DNA of 64,000 bases. Source: UBA2040 sp041751955. GTDB taxonomy: Bacteria > Bacteroidota > Bacteroidia > Flavobacteriales_D > Crocinitomicaceae. Within the stretch, counting starts at the first letter, position 1; every line of letters begins with the position of its first letter. Of this stretch, positions 26,988-34,748 are shown piece by piece. Made by a program: the position numbers and the translations under genes. A model generated the notes under the pieces. It saw nothing but the letters and a program-made list of their open reading frames with translations, did no database searches and had not been told where the DNA came from. The stretch covers positions 1 to 64,000 of the forward strand of contig JBGSIB010000016.1 in the NCBI GenBank assembly GCA_041751955.1, read 5' to 3'.

Positions 26988-29168
26988 CTACTTCGTTTTC
27001 AAAGCAACATACTGATAAGGACCATACTTCTCTTCGTTATCAAAATCGCCAGAATATTCAGGACCTTGAACGATGGCTTCTGTAATTTCGATGATGATTT
27101 TGCCACGATTTGGATTTCCTGCAAAATAGTTCAACAAGCTGTTCTTAATGTTCTCAGCCCTTTTTTGTGCCAAGAGATCATTGTTTTTAAATGATGTGGT
27201 TGGAACGGTAGATGCTGATGCATAAATTTGAATGGTAATGTTCGGACGACCTTCTTTCAATTGTCTCGAAATGTTCTCCAAGAAAATTTTCAAATCACCT
27301 TCACTTGTCAATAATTGATTTTTATTGAAACCTAAGTATTGTTTGAAATTCAAATTCACAAAGTCTTTTGGAGCTGACCTTTCCATTTTCTCTTCTACAA
27401 GCTTCTCTACTTTTACAGGGACTTCAATTACCTTTTCTTCGATAACTTCCGCAATTTCAATCACCTTGTCTTGAGGAATTGCAGCGGTATTATCCGCATT
27501 CATACGCAATTCCTTTTTGATAACTTGATAAAGAGAATCACAAGCCGTTTGGAAAGAATCGCGGTAAACGGCTTTGGAAATCGACAAGTTTTGATATTCA
27601 ATCAGGTAATTTCTACAAGGCTCTAAACCCGATAAATAAAATCCATCACGTGCTCTTGGATAAACCACTCGTTTCGTCTTGGTTTCGCAATCCAAACAAG
27701 TGACATTAACTACAATGACAACCTCTTCATCCAAAGCCGAACCATTTTCTGCTGTGATATGACCTTGCAAAATAGAATAGTTTTGAATGCCCAAATAGTC
27801 ATTCTGAATTTCATAAATATCCTTTTCACCATACCCATTATTTCGATAGGAGGTAATATTTCCTTTCAACCCATCCACTGTGGTGGTATAAAAAATATCA
27901 TCGTCAGTAGAGTTAAAAGGATAGCCCAAATTGATGCTTTCTGACCAGACACCACTAGTTCCAAGTTCAGATTTTAGAATGTCAAATCCGCCCATACTTT
28001 TCGGGCCATTGCTTGCGAAATATAAGGTTTTGTTGTCGATAGAAATGAACGGTGCATCTTCGTCATAAGGCGAATTGACATTGGGTCCCATATTGATAGG
28101 TGTAGACCATTCGCCATTTGGCATCATCGTGCAATAATAAATATCTCTGCCGCCAAAACCACCCGGTCGATCTGAAACAAAATAAAGCGTTTGCTTATCT
28201 TGACTGATCATACAATGCGTTTCCCAATACTTACTGTTGATGTTTTTAGACGTTAATTCTTGTATTTCATCGAATCTGGCTTTGTAGAAATCAGTGAAGT
28301 AAATATCGCCGCCACCTGTAGAATCCATGTAAAGGTAAATTCTTCTTTCATCCGTACTTACAGCAGAAGTTGCTTCATTTCTTTGCGCTTGACAAAATGC
28401 TAAACGAATAGGTTCGGTCCATTCTGAATCAAAATCCAAATACGAAACATATACATCCTCTGGCGGCTGATTGTGCTCTATGTCATTAAAACCATAGGTT
28501 AATCCATCTGGCCAATCTCTTCTTGACGTAAAGTAAAGTGCAGAACCATCTAATGATACCACTGGACTATATTCAGGTGCAGCTGTATTTATTTGCGAAC
28601 CAACATTTTTCAACTTCACAGGGACTGGAGCTCCCATCAACTTTTTAGCCTCAGCACATTGTAATAGTCTCAAACTTGCCAAAGGCTTCAATTCTGACTT
28701 TTTCTTCGACTCGTCCAAAAACCTTTGATACATGGTCTCTGCCTTATCGATTTCTTCGTTTAAATGGTAACATGTTCCCAGATAGAAAAAAGCATCCGCT
28801 GGTGCACTTTCTTCTTTCGTCGAAAACATATCATAGTTGTTGTTGATTTTGGTTATTGCTTTTTCAAAACGCGGAATGGCATCCAAATAATCATGGTGCA
28901 CCATCAAAGCTGTAAATCCTTTTCTGTATTGGTAGTTGCAACTTGAAGGTTTTATCTCAATCAATTTATCCACCATCAAATCCGAAATGTAAAGATAACC
29001 CTCCATCAAATAAGTTGAGTTTTCTGTCACCAACTCAGCTTCACTAGCAGTTTGGATAAATTGTTTCGCTTCTCGAGGCGTCATTTGAGAAAAAGCCAAA
29101 GCATTGAAAAAGAAACACATATATGCAACTTGAAAAAGTTGCTTCAAAGGAGAAATGGAGATCTTCAT
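26988..29168 (-). CDS. TPR / PD40 propeller / OmpA-domain envelope protein
   Basis: The 726-residue protein has a signal sequence (AYMCFFFNALAFSQ) and an N-terminal TPR part (about 35-170). PD40/WD40-like propeller blades follow (about 200-445; SPVVSLDGSALYFTSRR, QDKQTLYFVSDRPGGFGGRDIY, SIDNKTLYFASNGPKSMGGFDI). A carboxypeptidase-regulatory-like sandwich (about 470-545) and a C-terminal OmpA-like domain (about 610-726; NENLNFKQYLGFNKNQL...LLAQKRAENIKNSLLNYF) complete it. This order is characteristic of Bacteroidota OmpA proteins, some of which (PorE) belong to the T9SS. It is probably a peptidoglycan-linked periplasmic component. Assignment to the T9SS itself is uncertain. Confidence 0.82.
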   Translation of the reverse strand: MKISISPLKQLFQVAYMCFFFNALAFSQMTPREAKQFIQTASEAELVTENSTYLMEGYLYISDLMVDKLIEIKPSSCNYQYRKGFTALMVHHDYLDAIPRFEKAITKINNNYDMFSTKEESAPADAFFYLGTCYHLNEEIDKAETMYQRFLDESKKKSELKPLASLRLLQCAEAKKLMGAPVPVKLKNVGSQINTAAPEYSPVVSLDGSALYFTSRRDWPDGLTYGFNDIEHNQPPEDVYVSYLDFDSEWTEPIRLAFCQAQRNEATSAVSTDERRIYLYMDSTGGGDIYFTDFYKARFDEIQELTSKNINSKYWETHCMISQDKQTLYFVSDRPGGFGGRDIYYCTMMPNGEWSTPINMGPNVNSPYDEDAPFISIDNKTLYFASNGPKSMGGFDILKSELGTSGVWSESINLGYPFNSTDDDIFYTTTVDGLKGNITSYRNNGYGEKDIYEIQNDYLGIQNYSILQGHITAENGSALDEEVVIVVNVTCLDCETKTKRVVYPRARDGFYLSGLEPCRNYLIEYQNLSISKAVYRDSFQTACDSLYQVIKKELRMNADNTAAIPQDKVIEIAEVIEEKVIEVPVKVEKLVEEKMERSAPKDFVNLNFKQYLGFNKNQLLTSEGDLKIFLENISRQLKEGRPNITIQIYASASTVPTTSFKNNDLLAQKRAENIKNSLLNYFAGNPNRGKIIIEITEAIVQGPEYSGDFDNEEKYGPYQYVALKTK

Positions 29169-29245
29169 TGGTTTTTAGTTTTGTAAAACTGGTTTGTAAA
29201 TCAAGCGAAATATTAGCGTTTGTTACTATACGCAAGAGTTGTGGA

Positions 29246-29267
29246 AAATGTTTCTTGTGAAACATTT
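29246..29267. other. Perfect 9-bp inverted repeat, parS-like
   Basis: AAATGTTTC (29246-29254) and GAAACATTT (29259-29267) flank TTGT. The central 16 bases (29249-29264) read TGTTTCTTGTGAAACA, which differs from the general ParB site TGTTTCACGTGAAACA only in the AC of the left half. It could also be a simple hairpin terminator for hemW, which ends at 29295, but it has no U-tract beyond the stem. Confidence 0.4.
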
Positions 29268-29294
29268 ATAGCTTATTTTTAAACTCAAGCTTAA

Positions 29295-30419
29295 TTATAC
29301 CATAAACAGCTCAGAAGCAATATAATCAGCCATCAACCAACCTTCTCCTTCTAAATGTAGGCTGTCATCTTTTTCCGAAACCCATGCTCTTTCTTTGAAG
29401 GATGCGAGCTTACTTATAAATTCAGTAGTAAGTGGCAGAAGCTTGTTCAGGGAGTGCAAATTCACACCCCATTTCGTGCGCAAACCTGTCATTAAACTTT
29501 CGTTGAATTTTTCTTTGTTCGATAGCCTTTCTATTTCAAAGTAGTTTTCGCCAGAATTTAATTGCTTTATGTAAATTTTATTGTTTGCCACATTACTTCT
29601 CCGTGATGCGCCATCAAAACTATGCGCCGACGGTCCGATACCCATATAAGAAACTCCTTTCCAATAGGAAGTATTATGACGCGCCTCGGATCCAGGTAAA
29701 CAAAAGTTGGAAACTTCGTATTGCTCGTAACCCGATTTCTTCAAAACATCCAACAAGGTTTTGTAGTGCGAAGATTGCTCATCTTCATCCGCAGGAATGA
29801 TTTCTCCATCCTTCACTTTTTTCGCCAAAACTGTTCGCTCCTCAACCGTTAGACAATAGGCTGAAATGTGTTGAACTCCGTAAGCAATTACGTTGTTTAT
29901 TTGCTTTGTCCATTCGGCTTCATTTAACTCGGGTAATCCATAGATTAAATCCACCGAAAAATGCTGAAAACCAGCATCTTTAGCCAATTGCAAACAGTGT
30001 TTCGATTCTTCGGCAGAATGTGCCCTGTTCATCCATTTCAAGTCTTTTTCTCGAAAGGATTGAATTCCTACGCTTAGACGGTTAATTCCAAGCTCCTTCC
30101 AAGCACGTAAATTGGAAGTGGTCATATCATCAGGATTCGCTTCTAGCGTGATTTCAGGATCAATACTTACGTCGTAATTTGAATATATTTCTGAAAGTAA
30201 AATTTGTAAATCTTTGGGCGAAATTAGGCTTGGAGTTCCTCCACCAAAATAGATGGTTTCAATTGCTTGTGATTGCAGTTCTGGAGCTCTTTTTTTTAAC
30301 TCCAAAACCAAACTAGAAATCATTTCTGAATAATAATTTGAATAAGAAGTGCTAAAGTGAAAATCACAATAAGTACATCGCTGTTTGCAAAAGGGAATAT
30401 GAATATAGATGCCAGACAC
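29295..30419 (-). CDS. hemW: Radical SAM heme chaperone HemW (HemN-like)
   Basis: The 374-residue protein starts at a GTG (30419), placed so that the radical SAM cluster motif CKQRCTYC falls at residues 11-18 as in HemW. GGGTPS (SAM binding, about residue 61), LEANPDD and RLSVGIQSF follow, and the C-terminal HemN-like domain contains NTSYWKG and GIGPSAHSF. HemW proteins are often annotated as oxygen-independent coproporphyrinogen III oxidase, but they bind and deliver heme. They have this shorter N-terminus, without the extra cysteine of true HemN. It is probably monocistronic, or the last gene before the inverted repeat at 29246. Confidence 0.9.
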   Translation of the reverse strand: MSGIYIHIPFCKQRCTYCDFHFSTSYSNYYSEMISSLVLELKKRAPELQSQAIETIYFGGGTPSLISPKDLQILLSEIYSNYDVSIDPEITLEANPDDMTTSNLRAWKELGINRLSVGIQSFREKDLKWMNRAHSAEESKHCLQLAKDAGFQHFSVDLIYGLPELNEAEWTKQINNVIAYGVQHISAYCLTVEERTVLAKKVKDGEIIPADEDEQSSHYKTLLDVLKKSGYEQYEVSNFCLPGSEARHNTSYWKGVSYMGIGPSAHSFDGASRRSNVANNKIYIKQLNSGENYFEIERLSNKEKFNESLMTGLRTKWGVNLHSLNKLLPLTTEFISKLASFKERAWVSEKDDSLHLEGEGWLMADYIASELFMV

Positions 30420-30512
30420 TTTGCAATATTATAAACAAATGGTTAAATCCTTCAAAAAGATTTTGTTAAATCAAATTTTTCTATACCTTGCATAGTAAAT
30501 AAAGGTAAAGTT

Positions 30513-30866
30513 ATGTCAAACTTTAGCGAAAATAAGGATGATTTAAATCGTGATTTGGAACAATTCATCAGCACGCTTGGTACACTTCTTCCTCGTTATT
30601 CTTTATTACTCAAAAAGAAAAATCTAGAACCTGTTGAAGTTAAAGAATTGGGTGAAATAGAGCATTTCCTCATTGAAATCAATTCCAAGATTACTGAAAT
30701 CAAAAACATGCTTGAGCATGATCTTTTCGGCTATTCCTTGGATCACTATTACGAAACCAAGCGACTGGCAAAAAATGGTGATTTTGAAGCAAAATTAAAA
30801 TTGGAAAGACTCAGAGAAGCATTCAACGAATCACTGAAAGGTGATACTTTGATGAATTGGAATTAG
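30513..30866 (+). CDS. Small cytoplasmic protein of unknown function
   Basis: The 117-residue protein has no signal peptide or membrane segment, is rich in charged residues and reads as mostly helical (DLNRDLEQFISTLGTLLPRYSLLLKKKN, IEINSKITEIKNMLEHDLFGYSLDHYYETKRLA). I do not recognise a family. It is divergent from hemW, and its stop overlaps the stop of the convergent gene at 30863 by four bases. No function is proposed. Confidence 0.6.
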   Translation: MSNFSENKDDLNRDLEQFISTLGTLLPRYSLLLKKKNLEPVEVKELGEIEHFLIEINSKITEIKNMLEHDLFGYSLDHYYETKRLAKNGDFEAKLKLERLREAFNESLKGDTLMNWN

Positions 30867-31483
30867 TTCACCGTGCTGGTAAACAATCGTTTGCGTGATA
30901 TTCCTTTGTCATTCATGCAAACTGCATTGACTGAAAATTCAGTACCAATTGGCAATTCCATGAGTCTTTGCATGGCTTCTTCCGACAAAGTATTTCCGTT
31001 TCCCGATGCAATTACGTTTCCATTGTACTCCACTTCCCAAGACGAAATTTCCTCAAGAAATTCGAAATAGGCAAATGCTCCATTCTTTAAAACCATTCTA
31101 GGCTCTTTTAATGAAAATTGACCATCTTTTGTAGCGAATTGCAAAGTATTCTCTGGAATTCTGCTGGTCTTGTACTGAATACGATTCAACTCCAAACCAT
31201 CTTTATCCTTTACTATTAATTCTGGATTTTTTTCTGAATTCGTAACTTGAAGAATATAAATTCCTTTTGGGTTGTCTGCACTAATCTCTTGAAATACTTG
31301 AATTTCCCCTCCTGTAAATTCCAATTGAAAGGCTCCGTTTTGATTCAAATCATCCGTTACTTGAATGACATTGTCCATTCCTCGGAATAACATTCCGGCA
31401 GGCGCATTATTCGTAAATGCAACAGTTTGTGCGTTCATTCCTAGACAAACGATAATCGATAAGGTGGTTATTAATGCTTTCAT
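30863..31483 (-). CDS. Exported protein resembling the GldM C-terminal domains
   Basis: The 206-residue protein has a signal peptide (ITTLSIIVCLGMNAQ). The mature part has the succession of short phrases seen in the last two periplasmic domains of GldM/PorM: NAPAGMLFRGMDNVIQV, NPKGIYILQV, EPRMVLKNGAFAYFEF and GTEFSVNAVCMNDKGISRK. GldM itself has an N-terminal transmembrane helix and about 500 residues, so this is a stand-alone fragment-like relative. It might bind T9SS components in the periplasm. The similarity is judged by eye and needs a profile search. Its -7-like box TAATTTTC lies four bases before the ATG. Confidence 0.6.
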   Translation of the reverse strand: MKALITTLSIIVCLGMNAQTVAFTNNAPAGMLFRGMDNVIQVTDDLNQNGAFQLEFTGGEIQVFQEISADNPKGIYILQVTNSEKNPELIVKDKDGLELNRIQYKTSRIPENTLQFATKDGQFSLKEPRMVLKNGAFAYFEFLEEISSWEVEYNGNVIASGNGNTLSEEAMQRLMELPIGTEFSVNAVCMNDKGISRKRLFTSTVN

Positions 31484-31487
31484 GATC

Positions 31488-31495
31488 GAAAATTA
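31488..31495 (-). promoter_or_regulatory. Near-consensus -7 box four bases before an ATG
   Basis: The minus strand reads TAATTTTC then GATC then ATG (31483). Seven of eight box positions fit TAnnTTTG; placement matches those at 33322, 44038 and 44133. Confidence 0.3.
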
Positions 31496-31507
31496 CAATT
31501 TATTTTT

Positions 31508-32533
31508 TTACCAGACAACGGCTATTTTTCCAGTGCTTTGTCCACTTGCTAATAAAGTAACGGCCTTGTCAAATTCCGTTACAGGAAATTCGCCTCCAAC
31601 TTGAGGTTTCAATTTTCCCGAATTATACAATTTGAATACTTCCGCAAGGCATTCTTCCAAAACTGCAGGTTTGTTGTCGGCTATTTTCAGCATGTTGACA
31701 CCCAAAACACTTTTCGAGCGCATCATAAATCCTATCGGTAAAGGTCTTCCCATTTTTAAGATAAAGTTGATGGCTGATAAAATTCCATATTTGCCGCCTG
31801 TTAGTTGTGAACCTCCGAATAAAAACAAACGTCCAGCCGAACCCAGTAACTTGAAATCTTTTTTAAACGTATCACCTGCAACTGGGTTGAAAGAAATATC
31901 CAATCGAGCTTCACCCAAAATTTTTGAAATTTGTTCCGTATAATCGCTTTTGGAATAGTTGATGACATAATCGGCACCTAATTCTTTTACCAAACTTTCT
32001 TTTTTGGACGAACCGATTTTCGCGAAGACCTCAGCTCCTTCATTTTTACACATTTGTATGAGCAAGGTTCCAACACCACCCGCTGCAGCATGTACCAAAA
32101 CGCGCTCACCTTTCCGAACTGGCGAAAGATAATGCGCCATATAATAAGCTGTCACGCCTTGAGTGCACAAAGAAAGTGCGTCAACTGCTGCCATATCATC
32201 AATTACAACAATCGCGTATTTTTCTGAAATCACGTGTTTGGCATAACCTCCAAAACGACAAAATCCTAAAACTCTTTTCCCAACTAAATGTTGGTCTAGA
32301 TCAGCTCCAACCTCGATGATTTTTCCAACCACCTCATAACCAACTACGCAAGGCATTGGCGGCGCTTCACGATACAAACCTTGACTCGCCATAACATCGG
32401 CATAATTCAAGCCAAATGCCTCGCTTTCAATCAATATCTGTTGCGAATTTATTGCTGGAATCGACCATTCCTTTCGCTCGAAAGTTCCCGATGGTTTTCC
32501 TTTTTTTGTTAGAACTATTGCTTCACTTTTCAT
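31508..32533 (-). CDS. Zinc-independent quinone oxidoreductase-like alcohol dehydrogenase (MDR family)
   Basis: From the ATG at 32533 the protein has 341 residues. The N-terminal GroES-like domain (IEVGADLDQHLVGKRVLGF, GLNYADVMASQGLY) lacks the catalytic zinc cysteines of alcohol dehydrogenases. The Rossmann domain has the NADPH motif HAAAGGVGTLLIQ (about residues 145-157). The best match is the QOR/VAT-1-like group of the medium-chain dehydrogenase family; the substrate is unknown. An upstream TTG in frame would run through the heptamer repeat (32540-32600) and is rejected. It may be co-transcribed with rsmI, 70 bases upstream. Confidence 0.85.
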   Translation of the reverse strand: MKSEAIVLTKKGKPSGTFERKEWSIPAINSQQILIESEAFGLNYADVMASQGLYREAPPMPCVVGYEVVGKIIEVGADLDQHLVGKRVLGFCRFGGYAKHVISEKYAIVVIDDMAAVDALSLCTQGVTAYYMAHYLSPVRKGERVLVHAAAGGVGTLLIQMCKNEGAEVFAKIGSSKKESLVKELGADYVINYSKSDYTEQISKILGEARLDISFNPVAGDTFKKDFKLLGSAGRLFLFGGSQLTGGKYGILSAINFILKMGRPLPIGFMMRSKSVLGVNMLKIADNKPAVLEECLAEVFKLYNSGKLKPQVGGEFPVTEFDKAVTLLASGQSTGKIAVVW

Positions 32534-32539
32534 GATATA

Positions 32540-32600
32540 TTGGCTGTTGGCTATTGGCTGTTGGCAGCTCTCTTTCCAAGAGCCAAAGGCCAACCGCCAA
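32540..32600. repeat. Inverted heptamer array (TTGGCnn)4 / (nnGCCAA)4
   Basis: TTGGC starts at 32540, 32547, 32554 and 32561. The inverse phrase (G/T)CCAA starts at 32575 (with T), 32582, 32589 and 32596. All steps are exactly seven bases, so the two sets can fold on each other. The array fills almost the whole rsmI-oxidoreductase spacer. Confidence 0.8.
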
Positions 32601-32603
32601 AAG

Positions 32604-33317
32604 CTATTTTCTACGATCTTCTTTTTTGTTCTTTTTTATTTCTTCTTTAGAAATACCTTCTATGATGATAACAATCTCACCTTTTGGCGGATTTTGCTCA
32701 AAATACACTTTCAATTCTTGTGCTGTTCCTCGATGATAGGTCTCAAACATTTTTGAAATTTCACGCACAACGCATACTTTTCGTTCGGCGCCCATGAATT
32801 CCTCAATCTGAGCCATGCATTTTGCCAATCGATGTGGTGATTCATATAAAACGACCGTTCTATCCTCCTTGGCTATTTCCAAAAATTTAGTTTGTCGTCC
32901 TTTTTTGTGGGGCAAAAAACCTTCGAACACAAAACGGTCACAAGCCAATCCACTGGCGACAAGCGCTGGAATTATTGCTGTTGGACCAGGCAAACATTCC
33001 ACTTTGATTCCAGCATCAATACAGGCTCTAACCAAGAGAAATCCTGGGTCGGAAATGCCTGGCGTTCCTGCATCCGAAACTAACGCTACCAAATTACTCG
33101 ATTGAATTTTTTGGACCACATTCTCCAAGGCTTTGTGTTCATTGTGCGCATGAAAAGCCACCATCGGTTTTGATATTTCAAGCAACTTCAAAAGCTTACC
33201 GCTCGTGCGTGTATCTTCCGCCAAAACGAAATCACATTCTTTCAATATTCGCAAGGCCCGAAGTGTAATGTCTTCTAAATTGCCAATTGGAGTTGGGACT
33301 AATACTAGATGCGCCAT
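32604..33317 (-). CDS. rsmI: 16S rRNA (cytidine(1402)-2'-O)-methyltransferase
   Basis: The 237-residue protein methylates the 2'-OH of C1402 in the ribosomal decoding centre using S-adenosylmethionine. Signatures of the family are LVLVPTPIGNLEDITLRAL at the N-terminus, DFVLAEDTRTSGKLL, FHAHNE, VALVSDAGTPGISDPG and CLPGPTAIIPALVASGL, then FVFEGFLP. Length is typical. A -7 box lies four bases upstream of the ATG, and a short heptamer array lies beyond it. Confidence 0.95.
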   Translation of the reverse strand: MAHLVLVPTPIGNLEDITLRALRILKECDFVLAEDTRTSGKLLKLLEISKPMVAFHAHNEHKALENVVQKIQSSNLVALVSDAGTPGISDPGFLLVRACIDAGIKVECLPGPTAIIPALVASGLACDRFVFEGFLPHKKGRQTKFLEIAKEDRTVVLYESPHRLAKCMAQIEEFMGAERKVCVVREISKMFETYHRGTAQELKVYFEQNPPKGEIVIIIEGISKEEIKKNKKEDRRK

Positions 33318-33321
33318 TTGA

Positions 33322-33329
33322 CAAAGTTA
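33322..33329 (-). promoter_or_regulatory. Predicted -7 box of rsmI, four bases before the ATG
   Basis: The minus strand reads TAACTTTG, TCAA, then the rsmI ATG (33317). If it is used, the transcript would have almost no leader. Confidence 0.4.
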
Positions 33330-33408
33330 CAAGATGCAAGTTACAAGTTGACGAGTTAGACAAAAAAACTGGATAACTTCAAACTCCACGACCTGCCACT
33401 TGTCGCGC
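33323..33408. repeat. Degenerate heptamer array (CAAGTTA-like) with inverted partial copies
   Basis: Units AAAGTTA, CAAGATG, CAAGTTA and CAAGTTG start at 33323, 33330, 33337 and 33344. CGAGTTA follows at 33352 after one extra base. After an A-rich gap, TAACTTC (33374) and AAACTCC (33381) read as inverted copies; later units are very degenerate. Confidence 0.5.
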
Positions 33409-33455
33409 TTGATTCTTATTTAAAATCATTCTAAATTAACCTCTATCCCCCATTC

Positions 33456-33482
33456 TGACAGTAAAATGACATTTCTCTGACA
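33456..33482 (+). promoter_or_regulatory. Three TGACA repeats at 11-bp period upstream of hemA
   Basis: TGACA starts at 33456, 33467 and 33478, each separated by exactly six bases. The last copy ends nine bases before the -7 box at 33492. The set covers about -24 to -50, where an activator, or a repressor at the -33 region, would bind. Confidence 0.55.
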
Positions 33483-33491
33483 AAGTGAAAG

Positions 33492-33499
33492 TACCTTTG
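33492..33499 (+). promoter_or_regulatory. Predicted -7 box of the hemACD operon
   Basis: TACCTTTG matches TAnnTTTG, 16 bases before the hemA ATG. No canonical TTTG -33 box is seen at the expected distance, consistent with a regulated promoter. Confidence 0.5.
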
Positions 33500-33515
33500 T
33501 TTTATAGAAAATAGC

Positions 33516-34745
33516 ATGTACGCACAGTTTCAAGTTATCGCCTTTACGCACAGCAATTTAGATGTTGCTGAAATCGGTCTGCTTCACATTGAGGAAGAAG
33601 AAAGAAAAGCGCGTTTGGGTGAAATAAAGGCTGAAATGAACTGGTCGGAGCTACTTTTTCTTTCTACTTGCAACCGCGTTGAATTCTTTTTTTGCGGAGA
33701 AACTGCCGGTAGTGAAGAAAAATTAACCCTCTTTTTTCGATCTCTTTATCCAAAACTTCCAGTAGAAAAAATTCAACTTTTTGTCGATAATGCGCACCAT
33801 GTGCAAGGCGAAGATGCCATGGAACATTTACTGTGTGTTGCTTCATCTATAGATTCTATGGTGATCGGTGAAAGAGAAATCATCACGCAAGTTCGCAAGG
33901 CATACGAAGAAAGTCATAAAAATGGTTTAGCGGGCGATTTTATCCGTTTGGCCATCAAACAAACCATTCAAACTGCGAAAAAGGTGTACACAGAAACTTC
34001 GATTTCTAGAAAACCTGTTTCCGTTGTTTCTTTGGCTTATCATCGTTTGCGCGATTTGAACATCCCTTTGGATGCACGAATTGTAATCGTTGGGGCAGGA
34101 ATGACCAATACAACGTTAAGTCGTTTCTTGAAAAAACACGGGTATACCAACTTTGTGGTTTTCAATCGTACACTTAGCAAAGCCCAATCTCTAGCGGCCG
34201 ATTTAAAAGGACGTGCCTTTCCGCTAGAAGTTTTGTCAGAATACCAAGAAGGTTTTGATGTGCTGATTTCCTGCACAGGGACTGATAATCACCTTGTTAC
34301 ACCTCAAATCTATTCTGATTTACTCGTTGGCGAAACAGACAAAAAAGTGGTTATAGATATCGCCATACCTCAGGATTTAGATCCAGAAATATTAGAAAAT
34401 CATTCTGTTTTTCACATCTCCGTTTCCATGCTACAGAAAATTTCTGAAGCCAATTTAAAAGAACGCTCCAGTGAAATCAGTCACGTGGAAGAAATAATTT
34501 CTTGGTCACTTACACAATTCAATCTTTTGCAAAAAGAAAGAAATGTTGAACTCGCCATGCGCGCCGTTCCCCAAAAAGTAAAAGAAATCAAGTCCATGGC
34601 CATGAACGAAGTTTTTAAGGATGAATTGGCAGAATTGGACGCTAACTCCATTGAATTGCTTCAAAAAATTGTGGGCTACATGGAGAAAAAATACATGAGC
34701 ATGCCCATGAAAATGGCAAAAGAAATCTTATTAAAATCAAACTAA
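33516..34745 (+). CDS. hemA: Glutamyl-tRNA reductase
   Basis: The 409-residue enzyme reduces glutamyl-tRNA(Glu) to glutamate-1-semialdehyde, the first committed step of heme synthesis by the C5 pathway. The N-terminal catalytic domain carries the nucleophile Cys in FLSTCNRVEFFF (about residue 50). SSIDSMVIGEREIITQVRKAY (about 110-130) and the NADPH-binding IVIVGAGMTNTTLSRFL (about 190-206) follow. The C-terminal dimerisation helix is long, as expected. It is the first gene of hemA-hemC-hemD, three bases from hemC. Steps for glutamate-1-semialdehyde aminotransferase (hemL) and hemB are not in the window. Confidence 0.97.
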   Translation: MYAQFQVIAFTHSNLDVAEIGLLHIEEEERKARLGEIKAEMNWSELLFLSTCNRVEFFFCGETAGSEEKLTLFFRSLYPKLPVEKIQLFVDNAHHVQGEDAMEHLLCVASSIDSMVIGEREIITQVRKAYEESHKNGLAGDFIRLAIKQTIQTAKKVYTETSISRKPVSVVSLAYHRLRDLNIPLDARIVIVGAGMTNTTLSRFLKKHGYTNFVVFNRTLSKAQSLAADLKGRAFPLEVLSEYQEGFDVLISCTGTDNHLVTPQIYSDLLVGETDKKVVIDIAIPQDLDPEILENHSVFHISVSMLQKISEANLKERSSEISHVEEIISWSLTQFNLLQKERNVELAMRAVPQKVKEIKSMAMNEVFKDELAELDANSIELLQKIVGYMEKKYMSMPMKMAKEILLKSN

Positions 34746-34748
34746 TTC

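Noticed and set aside
32534..32593. Longer N-terminus of the oxidoreductase from a TTG
   Set aside because: The extra codons come from the heptamer array, and the ATG at 32533 gives the normal family N-terminus.
32540..32600. CRISPR array
   Set aside because: The units are 5-7 bases with two-base gaps, far too short, and half of them are inverted. No cas genes are nearby.
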